Source: Prevotella sp. (lineage in GTDB: Bacteria; Bacteroidota; Bacteroidia; Bacteroidales; Bacteroidaceae). From it: a stretch of DNA of 64,000 nt. Position numbers and translations under genes: made by a program. Below the pieces are notes generated by a model that worked only from the letters and a program-made list of their open reading frames with translations, was not told the origin of the DNA and did not search any database. Position 1 is the first letter of the stretch. Each line of letters opens with the position of its first letter. This document shows, in pieces, positions 19,691 to 30,260 of this stretch. The stretch is from NCBI GenBank assembly GCA_024697645.1, contig JAILFH010000089.1, positions 25,320 to 89,319 of the forward strand. Direction: 5' to 3'.

Positions 19691-21283
19691 CTATTCTTTA
19701 TATTTCACAGGGGTGGCTTCGCCTTTCAGGATGTCTGCAAACTGATGTGGGGTGATGGTTACAGGTCCGCGCATGAATTCGGGGATGTTGTAACTCCTCA
19801 TGAACTGCCTGTGATAGTCGGGGTCGGCGGTCGGCAGTTCGAAAGGCTTCGTCCCCTTTCCGTTTGCATCGATATGTGCAATGAACGGTCGGGTGAACGT
19901 ACCGTCGTATCTTCTGCTGCTGATGATCACCCACCGGCCGTTGCTCGACCAGGAATGATAACTCTCGGTGTCGGAGGAGTTGATTTCACTCATAGGTCGT
20001 ATCTCGCCGCTCTGGAGGTCAAGTGACCAGATGTCGGCATCGTGATGCCAGATGTGGAAATAGCCGAATTTGCCGGATGTGAAATGCAGGAAGCGCCCAT
20101 CGGGTGAAACTCTTGGCAGCGTGGCACTCTGGTCGTTGGCCGCAGCGTCATAGACCAGTTCCTTAGGACCGAACTGACGGGTGGCAGGGTCGAAACTCTT
20201 CTTGTAGATGTTGTATCTGAATTCCTGATATCTGTTTCTCATCTCCACATTTTTTGAATGTGCTGTATCCTGATACTCAAAGTGGGCACTACAGAAGTAG
20301 AGCGTCTTCCCATCGGGAGCCCAGCAGGGGAATACCTCAAACTCCGTGGTGTCGTTTTCCAGGTTGGTCACCTCATTCTTGTCGATGTCGTAGGCAATGA
20401 TGTCGCTCGCCAGATCATATACCTCAATCTTGTTGAGGTTGTTGATGTGGAAGTTCTGGAAGGTCTTGTCGGTGGCATAGACGATGAAGTTGAGGGTGGG
20501 ATGCCACGCGGGATAGACACCAGCCGCAAGGATGGAGTCGTTCTTCATGTTTATTTTCTTCATGTTCCCGTCCATGACAAGGACAGTGCCACCGCGGAAC
20601 TGACGGGCGTGGAACTGCATGCGCTGGGGATTGTATGCCTGATAGTGGTGACAGTTGATGCACTGGCCGTCTTTCTCGAAACTGTTGAGGATGTTGTCGT
20701 AGATAACGCTTTCGTCGTAGTTCTCGAGGCATCGCTGGTTGATGGTCAGAGCCTCGTAGGAGACGAAGGACGGGGCTATCAGTCGGTAACTGATATAGGG
20801 GTCGATGGAGTCGGCCGACACATAGATGCAGAAAGGCTTGTGGCGTGTCCATTGGTCATCGGTCTGTGTGAAGACGTCCACTTCAATCTTACCTCCCCGT
20901 GCTTTTTCCGTCAGTCGGTGCCATTCCTCTTCCGTAGGCTGCATCTTGTCGGCATAGATTACTTCCTCATCCCCCGCCTTGTAGCGCGCAATCATGCCCA
21001 CGTCAGGATTATCGGGCATGAACGTCAGTGGGGCTATATTTGCCGGTACGGTTACGTTGACATAGTCTGGATAGATCTTAGGCCACTCGCCAGACTGTTT
21101 GTATTCCGTGGGCAACTGAGGCTGGCCGCACGAGGCCAACAGCAGTATGAAAAGTCCCACCCCAACCCTTCCTATGAGGGATAGCAGGGGAACCTTGACG
21201 CTAACGCTAACCTTGAACCTTGAACTTTGTTCCTTGAACTTTGAACCTTGAACCATAAACCTTGAACTTATAACCTTGACCAT
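19691..21283 (-). CDS. PD40/TolB-like beta-propeller lipoprotein with one CxxCH (c-type heme) motif
   Basis: Lipobox LLLASCGQ. Propeller repeats FPCWAPDGKTLYFCSAHF, LPRVSPDGRFLHFTSGKFG, YHSWSSNGRWVIISSRR. CINCHHY heme motif at about 20648-20662. N-terminus overlaps repeat DNA, so the start is uncertain. Confidence 0.75.
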   Translation of the reverse strand: MVKVISSRFMVQGSKFKEQSSRFKVSVSVKVPLLSLIGRVGVGLFILLLASCGQPQLPTEYKQSGEWPKIYPDYVNVTVPANIAPLTFMPDNPDVGMIARYKAGDEEVIYADKMQPTEEEWHRLTEKARGGKIEVDVFTQTDDQWTRHKPFCIYVSADSIDPYISYRLIAPSFVSYEALTINQRCLENYDESVIYDNILNSFEKDGQCINCHHYQAYNPQRMQFHARQFRGGTVLVMDGNMKKINMKNDSILAAGVYPAWHPTLNFIVYATDKTFQNFHINNLNKIEVYDLASDIIAYDIDKNEVTNLENDTTEFEVFPCWAPDGKTLYFCSAHFEYQDTAHSKNVEMRNRYQEFRYNIYKKSFDPATRQFGPKELVYDAAANDQSATLPRVSPDGRFLHFTSGKFGYFHIWHHDADIWSLDLQSGEIRPMSEINSSDTESYHSWSSNGRWVIISSRRYDGTFTRPFIAHIDANGKGTKPFELPTADPDYHRQFMRSYNIPEFMRGPVTITPHQFADILKGEATPVKYKE

Positions 21284-21480
21284 TAGACTTTAAACTTTGA
21301 ACTTTGACGCTAACGCTAACGTTAACGTTAACCTTAACCTTAACCTTAACCTTAACCTTGATCTTTGATCCTCGAAACTTGAAACTTGAAACTCGAAACT
21401 TGAAACTCGAAACTTGAAACTCGAAACTTGTTCCTCGAAACTTGTTCCTCGAAACTTGTTCCTTGAACTTTGAACCTTGA
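21190..21480. repeat. Low-complexity microrepeat array: (TTGAAC/TTTGAACC)n, (GCTAAC)2(GTTAAC)2(CTTAAC)n, (GAAACTTGAAACTC)n
   Basis: Directly visible, e.g. gacgctaacgctaacgttaacgttaaccttaaccttaaccttaacctt and gaaacttgaaacttgaaactcgaaacttgaaactcgaaacttg. Confidence 0.95.
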
Positions 21481-21483
21481 ACT

Positions 21484-21560
21484 AGGGCGAAGCCCGTTGA
21501 ACTGCGACGAATGTCGCCTTGAACAGGCGCTTGCGCCGATTGAACTGGGGCGAAGCCCCC
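21484..21560. repeat. Cluster of short hairpins separated by TTGAAC spacers
   Basis: gggcGAAgccc, gcgacGAATgtcgc, ggcgcTTgcgcc, ggggcGAAgcccc separated by gttgaactg / cttgaaca / gattgaact. Confidence 0.85.
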
Positions 21561-23435
21561 TCAATATTCTGGGAGGTTTGACATGAGGTAATACTGGTAG
21601 AAATAGGTGTTACCGAAGAGCGGCTCAGTGGCTTCTCGTACGTCTTTGATATCCTTTCCGTCGTATAGGCCCATCGTTTGGTCGAATCGTGAGAATGTCC
21701 CTTTCACACTGGGATCTATCGGATATCTATCGACGTTGGGATCGTTTCCGAGTATGCCAAACAGATAGGCCGCCTCCTGATAATGGATGGGGATGGGCTG
21801 CTGGGGATGCAGTTTCACATAGCGACTGAAGTGATACCAGAACACCTGAGGATTGGCCGACCAAAGCGCGGCGAGCAAGGCCTGTTCCTGGAAATAGGGG
21901 TCATCAACCTCACGAAGGTCGGCAAGATGCAACATGATGCATTTCTCCACATCTCCCTGATCGGAATAGAGTCGGTTCTCGTAATGCATCAGATGGGTGA
22001 TAGGACCCAACTCGGGGTGCTGCGCAATCTTGTCCCTATGGCCCACCAACTGCTCCATATCCTCGGCCCATTTCCTGTGGAAGGTGGTCTTCTTCAGTTG
22101 GCCGATGTATTTGCGGGCAGCATTCCACTCGCCGTTGAGCAGTGTGCAGCGGGTGAGGTTCTTATAGTATTCGGCACGCCAGTCGTATTCCACGCCCATC
22201 TCCGTACAGTAGCGGATGCAGAAATTGGTCATGCCATACTGGCAGTAGATCATCGGACCATTGACCAGCATCATGCGGAAGAGGAAGGGGGCATTGTATT
22301 GCTTGGAACCATTCTTGTAGGAATACATCTCGCTGCCCTGTCGTCCGAGCCGACCCAACGCGAGGTTCTTCATCATGACAATGGCACGTGTGGGCTCATC
22401 GACTTGCTTGGAGGCCTCAGTCAGCACCCCTTCCCAGTCGAGACGGTCAATGCATCGCTCCATCGCCAGTTCGTGGTGGAAGTTCTCGTCCTTGAACCAG
22501 CCCTTGTAGGTGCCAATCACGAGAACGGCGAGCATAGCGGCCTGAATCAGGAGCCAGCGCATGGGCTTGGCCATCTGCTCGTTTCTGTCCGGCTTGTAGG
22601 TCGCAGCGAGAATGACATAGAACAGGGCGAGCAGATAGTAGGGAATGTAGTATTGGTGATACTCTTCCTGAATAAGATAGAGGGGCAATTTCGCCCAATA
22701 GACGTTGGCCTGATTAACCTCGTAATAAAGATACCTGTAGCAAAGTAGCGGTACGGCCACCGCGGCAAGAATGGCCAGCGTGCTATAGACTGCACTCACC
22801 ATCTTCGACTCCAGTCGCCAGCAAAATATGCCCATCAGCAAGGTGGCGGCCAGACCATAGATGCCCGCCAGCGGATAGCCCACTACGGCGGTGAGCACAA
22901 TCAGAACGGCCCTGAGATGATATTTCGACGGCAGACTGCGGAAAGCCCATAGCATAGCGGTCACGAACAAGGCTCCTAAGGTGGCGACGAAGAAATGACC
23001 GCGCAGTTTGAGGATATAGATCCAGTAGCCCATGTCCATGAACGTGAGCAGAAGCAAGACCACAGGCACAAACATCACCAGCGCCCATGTTCCCGGTAGT
23101 CGGAATGCCCGCTTGATCATCCACATCAACAGCAGCCAGCATCCGATGATAATCATTACGCCAAGCCAGGGATAATAGAAGAACTGGGTGAGGAACGTAC
23201 CCAGATAGGTGAGCATGCCTCCGGGCACCAACATCTGCTGCCTGAAGAAGAGGCTCGTGTGCTGAAAGAGATTCATCTCCTGTGCTTTCCATAAGAAATC
23301 GTTCTCGAAGAAAAGCAAGGCGAAAGCAATGATCGCTAACCCTACTGCCCAGACAATGATATTATAGAGGCCAGGTTTGGCAATACCCTGGAAGCGGGGG
23401 AGAGACTTTTTCTGTTTCTTATTCTTATGCTTCAT
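21561..23435 (-). CDS. DUF6057-like polytopic membrane protein with a large soluble C-terminus
   Basis: Start MKHKNKKQKKSLPRFQGIAKPGLYN (ATG at 23435) is more plausible than the ORF-track start. Multiple TM helices, then a TPR-like C-terminus. Confidence 0.7.
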   Translation of the reverse strand: MKHKNKKQKKSLPRFQGIAKPGLYNIIVWAVGLAIIAFALLFFENDFLWKAQEMNLFQHTSLFFRQQMLVPGGMLTYLGTFLTQFFYYPWLGVMIIIGCWLLLMWMIKRAFRLPGTWALVMFVPVVLLLLTFMDMGYWIYILKLRGHFFVATLGALFVTAMLWAFRSLPSKYHLRAVLIVLTAVVGYPLAGIYGLAATLLMGIFCWRLESKMVSAVYSTLAILAAVAVPLLCYRYLYYEVNQANVYWAKLPLYLIQEEYHQYYIPYYLLALFYVILAATYKPDRNEQMAKPMRWLLIQAAMLAVLVIGTYKGWFKDENFHHELAMERCIDRLDWEGVLTEASKQVDEPTRAIVMMKNLALGRLGRQGSEMYSYKNGSKQYNAPFLFRMMLVNGPMIYCQYGMTNFCIRYCTEMGVEYDWRAEYYKNLTRCTLLNGEWNAARKYIGQLKKTTFHRKWAEDMEQLVGHRDKIAQHPELGPITHLMHYENRLYSDQGDVEKCIMLHLADLREVDDPYFQEQALLAALWSANPQVFWYHFSRYVKLHPQQPIPIHYQEAAYLFGILGNDPNVDRYPIDPSVKGTFSRFDQTMGLYDGKDIKDVREATEPLFGNTYFYQYYLMSNLPEY

Positions 23436-23568
23436 GTCCAATCGATTTGACTCTATGAGGTGTAACCTAATCATACATAATAATAGGTGCAAAGATAAAC
23501 AAAAAAAGTAATAATCGAGCAGAATGAGTGCGGAAAGATGATTTTGAAACAAAAGAAAAAAAAGTTGA

Positions 23569-25575
<2,007 letters not shown>

Positions 25576-25615
25576 TATTCCCGCTTTTGGGAGAGTATTT
25601 ATTTTCTTTTCTGCT

Positions 25616-25646
25616 AGTCCGTCTGACCCTCAGGCGGACTTTTTTC
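25616..25646 (+). terminator. Rho-independent terminator of the CE6-CE1 gene
   Basis: AGTCCGTCTGA-CCC-TCAGGCGGACT followed by TTTTTT. Confidence 0.9.
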
Positions 25647-25734
25647 TGCTCCGATTCTCTCAGTTTCATCAGATATTTCAGTTGTGCTTGGCGTAATTGA
25701 AACAAATTCAATAAACTATGTAACAAATCAATAT

Positions 25735-25764
25735 TGTTTATTTAGTTTAGATTTCTTATCTTTG
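25735..25764 (+). promoter_or_regulatory. Bacteroidetes-type promoter TTG-N19-TATCTTTG
   Basis: TTG at 25735-25737 and TATCTTTG at 25757-25764, 30 bp upstream of the GH8 ATG. Confidence 0.7.
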
Positions 25765-25794
25765 CAGAAGAATAAATGGAACTCAATTGAAACA

Positions 25795-27096
25795 ATGAAA
25801 AAATTACTGATTCTTCTTATGTTTGGAGCAGTCTCGCTGTCGGCAAGCGCCTTGACACCTTGGACAAAGGGAGCGTTCGAGACGCGCCAGTATCGGAATC
25901 TTTTTGTGGAGATGGGGTATAAACCCGCCGATGTGGAGGCCAAGTTGCACGAAGTCTTTAATGATGTCTTCCGCGGACCCAACAAAGTTTATTTTGAAGT
26001 GGGCGATTCCATGGGATATGTTTCCGACATCAAGAACCATGATGCCCGCACCGAAGGCATGTCGTACGGAATGATGATTGCCGTACAGTTTGGAGAAAAG
26101 GACATCTTCGACCGACTCTGGAGATGGAGCAAACGCTATATGCAGCACCAGTCAGGACCCCGTGAAGGCTATTTCGCCTGGAGTTGTAAGACTGACGGAA
26201 CGCAGAATGCGCAGGGTGCCGCCAGCGACGGTGAACTCTATTTTATCACGGCGCTCATTTTTGCATCCAACCGCTGGGGAAATGATACGGGCATCAATTA
26301 CAAGGCAGAGGCACAGCGCATTTTGCGTTGCACGATGCCCCGCGAAATAGAATCCGACCCCAATATGCCCGCCTTTGGTCGGCAACAGGGGCCTCGTATG
26401 AGTTATCTCATTGACCCCACCACTCATCTCATCACTTTCACGCCCGATGGATTCGGCAATAGTTTCACCGATCCGTCGTATCACATTCCTGCTTTCTATG
26501 AGGTCTGGGCGCGTTGGGCTGATGACGGAAACGCGCAGTTGTGGAACGACTGTGCTGCCAAGTCGCGTGCCTATTTGCACAAGGCCACTCATCCGCAGAC
26601 AGGACTGAATCCCGACATGAGCAATTTCGACGGTTCGCTCATGAAAGGGTGGGGCGGACGCCGTAATGGCAGTTCCAATTTCCGTTACGATTCTTGGCGT
26701 GTGCCGATGAATATTACGCTTGATTATGAATGGAGTTGCGCTGACTGCGAGTGGCAACAGCAGTATGGCGAGCGCATTCAGAATTTCCTGTATTCCCAGG
26801 GCATCGATACTTTCGTCGATCAGTATCGCATAGACGGTTCACTGCCCGAAGACGACGAGATTCTGCAGGCTGGCGGTTTCAGGAAACTGCGTCATAGTAT
26901 TGGTCTGGTGGCCACTTCGGCTGCTGCTTCGATGATGTGCTCCCACGAGAAGAGCCGCGAATTTGTCGATGCGTTATGGAACGCCCGTCATGAGCCTTTC
27001 GAAGACGGCTATTTCGATGCTTACTATGATGGTCTGCTGCGACTCTTTGCCTTCATGCATCTCAGCGGTAACTATCGCATTATTTTTCCGAACTAA
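25795..27096 (+). CDS. GH8 reducing-end xylose-releasing exo-oligoxylanase-like
   Basis: GPNKVYFEVGDSMGYVSDIKNHDARTEGMSYGMMIAVQ, YFAWSCKTDG...GAASDGELYFITALIFASNRWG. Start at MKKLLILL (25795). Confidence 0.9.
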   Translation: MKKLLILLMFGAVSLSASALTPWTKGAFETRQYRNLFVEMGYKPADVEAKLHEVFNDVFRGPNKVYFEVGDSMGYVSDIKNHDARTEGMSYGMMIAVQFGEKDIFDRLWRWSKRYMQHQSGPREGYFAWSCKTDGTQNAQGAASDGELYFITALIFASNRWGNDTGINYKAEAQRILRCTMPREIESDPNMPAFGRQQGPRMSYLIDPTTHLITFTPDGFGNSFTDPSYHIPAFYEVWARWADDGNAQLWNDCAAKSRAYLHKATHPQTGLNPDMSNFDGSLMKGWGGRRNGSSNFRYDSWRVPMNITLDYEWSCADCEWQQQYGERIQNFLYSQGIDTFVDQYRIDGSLPEDDEILQAGGFRKLRHSIGLVATSAAASMMCSHEKSREFVDALWNARHEPFEDGYFDAYYDGLLRLFAFMHLSGNYRIIFPN

Positions 27097-27134
27097 AATA
27101 AGTAACTATCGCATTTTTTTCAAACTAAAATAAG
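27069..27134. repeat. Tandem duplication (34/32 bp) of the GH8 3' end including its stop codon
   Basis: taactatcgcattatttttccgaactaaaataag then taactatcgcatttttttcaaactaaaataag. Confidence 0.95.
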
Positions 27135-27145
27135 TAATTGTAGAT

Positions 27146-28186
27146 ATGAATAAGACAATTTTATTGACTTTGTATTTTGCACTCGTCTGGGTAGTAGTCC
27201 ATGGTGCCGAAGTGAGTGTAAGCAGTCCTGACGGAGATCTGAAAGAGATTGTCAGCGACAATGGTGGAAGTGCTGCTGATTGTGTAGATTTGAGCGGTAC
27301 TGAGGTACTGGGAAACTCTCCTTTGGGAGTGGTTACCAATATGGCTGACGGCGAGCGCATTGTGGAGGAGGGCGGTACTGGTGCCTACAAAGCAGTGATG
27401 AAAGAGGAATCCACGCTGCCTGCCCACACCTTTTTTGTGCCGCAGGACTTGAAGAAATTCGATGCTTCCAATCCCTTGCCGGTGCTGGTATGGGGCAATG
27501 GTGCTTGCGCCAATTCGCCTTTCGAACACTACAAGTTCCTCAACGAGATTGCCTCTCATGGCTATCTGGTGGTGGCGACAGGCTTCATGCCCGAAGGTGA
27601 TGAACGCTACGTTGGACCGATGTCGACGACGGAGCAGCAGATTGAGGCCGTCGACTGGGTTTTTGAACAGAACGAGGACAGCCGCTCGCCTTACTATCAG
27701 CGCATCGACTTGCAGCATATATGTGTTGCAGGCATGTCGTGCGGCGGTTTGCAGACACTTTTCAATTGTGCCGATCCTCGCATCAGTTCGCTTATGATTT
27801 GTAACAGCGGTCTCTTCAAACAGTCCAATGCGGCAAGTGCTGTGGGAGGTATGCCGATGCCGCCTAAGAGCAAGTTGAAGGAAATTCATACACCTATTAT
27901 CTATATCCTCGGCGGCGAGACCGATATTGCCTACGAGAACGGTATGGACGATTTCCATCTCATCAACCATGTGCCAGCCTGCGCCACTAATTTCCCTGTA
28001 GGTCACGGTGGCACCTATGCACGTCCCCACGGCGGCGAGTTTGCGGTAGTGGCTCTCAACTGGCTCAACTGGCAACTCAAGAACGATCAGCAGGCTGCGC
28101 TCATGTTCAAAGGCAGTGACTGCGGTCTCTCCAAGCGCGAGGGATGGACTATCGAGAAGAATTCGAAGTTTGACGAATTACGCTGA
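27146..28186 (+). CDS. Secreted alpha/beta hydrolase (Ser elbow GMSCGG) with a short GH97-N-like N-terminal stretch
   Basis: LPVLVWGNGACANSPFEHYKFLNEIASHGYLVVATGF, ICVAGMSCGGLQTLF, HGGTYARPHGGEFA. N-terminus VSSPDGDLKEIVSDNGG...LSGTEVLGNSPLGVVTNMADG. Confidence 0.7.
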   Translation: MNKTILLTLYFALVWVVVHGAEVSVSSPDGDLKEIVSDNGGSAADCVDLSGTEVLGNSPLGVVTNMADGERIVEEGGTGAYKAVMKEESTLPAHTFFVPQDLKKFDASNPLPVLVWGNGACANSPFEHYKFLNEIASHGYLVVATGFMPEGDERYVGPMSTTEQQIEAVDWVFEQNEDSRSPYYQRIDLQHICVAGMSCGGLQTLFNCADPRISSLMICNSGLFKQSNAASAVGGMPMPPKSKLKEIHTPIIYILGGETDIAYENGMDDFHLINHVPACATNFPVGHGGTYARPHGGEFAVVALNWLNWQLKNDQQAALMFKGSDCGLSKREGWTIEKNSKFDELR

Positions 28187-28366
28187 TTTCACAGGTGAAG
28201 TCTCTTCTTCTTGAATAGAAAGGACTGCGGCAGGGGATCAGTTTTGCGACTTTCTTATCCATTTGTTTCAAGCGTTTTCGCTGTTACAAATCAGATAGAA
28301 CATGTTACGCAAGACAAATCCCTTTTCCCCCGTGGGTAGTACCTTTGTGAACAATTTAGAATGGTA

Positions 28367-28435
28367 AGACCTGTATGAGGCATTTATCAAGACCTATCTG
28401 AGACATTTGTCAATGCCTATATGTGGCATTTGTCA
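28367..28435. repeat. 23-bp tandem repeat, 3 imperfect copies
   Basis: agacctgtatgaggcatttatca / agacctatctgagacatttgtca / atgcctatatgtggcatttgtca at 28367, 28390 and 28413. Confidence 0.9.
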
Positions 28436-28499
28436 TTTATTTTTGCTTTTCTTTCAATTTGACGATATAAATTTTATCACATAAAAATATTAACAAGAT

Positions 28500-30164
28500 A
28501 TGAAAAAACTCCTTCTGGCAACAATTCTCGCCTCCGCCTCGCTCTTCGCATCTGCGCAGGAGGCAACCTTCGGCTACTTCAAGTACACAGGAAATGACAC
28601 CCGTTTCGACAAACAGTTCAATCCTGCCAGTGAGTATCTCAACCCAATATTGGCAGGATTCTATCCAGATCCTTCTTTCTGCAGGGCTGGCGACAAGTTC
28701 TATCTCGTCAATTCCTCTTTTTCGTTCTTCCCCGGTGTACCTATCTTTGAGAGTAGCGATCTTGTCAACTGGCAGCAGATAGGGCATGTGCTCAATCGTC
28801 CATCCCAATTGCCGCTCGACGGTCAGGGCGTCTCACAGGGTATCTTTGCTCCCGACATCAAGTACAACGCCCGTAACAAGACCTTCTACATGATTACCAC
28901 CAGCATCCGCATGGGCAACTTCTTCGTTAAGACCAAGGACCCGCGTGCTGGATGGAGCGACCCTATTCCGCTTCCTAAGATTGACGGCATCGATCCCTCT
29001 TTCTTCTTCGATAACGACGGCAAGGCCTACATCGTGCATAACGGCCCAGTTGACGGTGGTGCTGACTACGAGGGACAGCGGGCCATCCGAATTTTCCGAT
29101 TCGACACCAAGGGCGATAGCATCATTGGTACCTATCGTCAGATTATCCGCGGAGGCACCCATGTCGAAGAGCATCCCATCTGGATTGAAGGACCTCATAT
29201 CTATCGCATTGGCAAATACTACTATCTCATGTGTGCAGAGGGAGGAACTGGCGATTGGCACAGTGAGGTCATTCTCCGTGCTCCGCTGAAGTCTGATATC
29301 ATGGATCCCAACTCATGGGAGGAATGCCCCAACAACCCCATACTCACACAACGCACGGGCGTTGATCCCAACCGTCCCGACATTGTTACGAGCACAGGTC
29401 ATGCAGATCTCCTTCAGGATAAAGAAGGTCGTTGGTGGTCGGTGTTCCTCGGATGCCGTGCTTACGAAGGACCATTCTACAATACAGGACGCGACACTTA
29501 TATGCTGCCTGTCACATGGAAAGACGGATGGCCCGAAATCCTCGAAAAGGGTAAGGCGCTGCCGACGGTGGTCAGCAAGTCAGGACTGTCTGCCGCTGCT
29601 GCTCCCTCGCTTCTCACGGGTAATTTCTCTTATGTCGACCGTTTTGATACCCCAGAACTTAACATGCGCTGGATGTTCCTCCGCAATCCTGAGATGGACC
29701 GTTACAAGTGGGGCAATGGTAAATTCGTCATCCGTCCCTCTGAGGCTGACATCAGTCAACGCAAACCCCTCTCCGCCATTTTCTGTCGCCAGCAGCACAC
29801 TCGTTTCTCAGCCGAAACAGAAGTTGTCTTTACGCCGAAATCCGAAAAGGATGTAGCCGGTTTTGCTCTTCTTCAGAACGAAAATTTCAACTTCGTCTTC
29901 GGTAAGACCCTGCTCAATGGTCGTCCTGCAGTCACCCTTACGCGTGCAGAAAGAGGAAAGAGCCTCATTGGTTCTGCTTTCCTCAAGTCTGACGGTGCAT
30001 TGCAGTTGAAGATTGAAGGCGATGGCCGCTACTATTCGTTCTTCTATCGTGAGTCAGGAGAGTGGTGCCCAATAGCCGTTGGAGTCGATGCCGTCAACCT
30101 GAGTACTTCCCGTTCTGGTGGTTTCATAGGAGCCTGCATCGGTCTGTATGCTACAGGCGAATAG
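28500..30164 (+). CDS. GH43 family glycoside hydrolase (beta-xylosidase/arabinofuranosidase type) with C-terminal beta-sandwich
   Basis: NPILAGFYPDPSFCRAGDKFYLVNSSFSFFPGVPIFESSDLVNW, IDPSFFFDNDGKAYIVHNG, WIEGPHIYRIGKYYYLMCAEGGT. Confidence 0.93.
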   Translation: MKKLLLATILASASLFASAQEATFGYFKYTGNDTRFDKQFNPASEYLNPILAGFYPDPSFCRAGDKFYLVNSSFSFFPGVPIFESSDLVNWQQIGHVLNRPSQLPLDGQGVSQGIFAPDIKYNARNKTFYMITTSIRMGNFFVKTKDPRAGWSDPIPLPKIDGIDPSFFFDNDGKAYIVHNGPVDGGADYEGQRAIRIFRFDTKGDSIIGTYRQIIRGGTHVEEHPIWIEGPHIYRIGKYYYLMCAEGGTGDWHSEVILRAPLKSDIMDPNSWEECPNNPILTQRTGVDPNRPDIVTSTGHADLLQDKEGRWWSVFLGCRAYEGPFYNTGRDTYMLPVTWKDGWPEILEKGKALPTVVSKSGLSAAAAPSLLTGNFSYVDRFDTPELNMRWMFLRNPEMDRYKWGNGKFVIRPSEADISQRKPLSAIFCRQQHTRFSAETEVVFTPKSEKDVAGFALLQNENFNFVFGKTLLNGRPAVTLTRAERGKSLIGSAFLKSDGALQLKIEGDGRYYSFFYRESGEWCPIAVGVDAVNLSTSRSGGFIGACIGLYATGE

Positions 30165-30260
30165 TCTTTTTGTTTTTCTTTTTTCAACAACGACGCCTAT
30201 AATTGGGGACAAGTGTCGAAAAAAATGTTTAAATTTGCAAGCATAATTATATAGGTTATT

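Noticed and set aside
21308-21359. Telomere-like or origin iteron array (CTAACG/TTAACC hexamers)
   Set aside because: The hexamers change sequence stepwise and merge into TTGAAC microrepeats; no rep/dnaA gene nearby, so better treated as slippage-type repeats.
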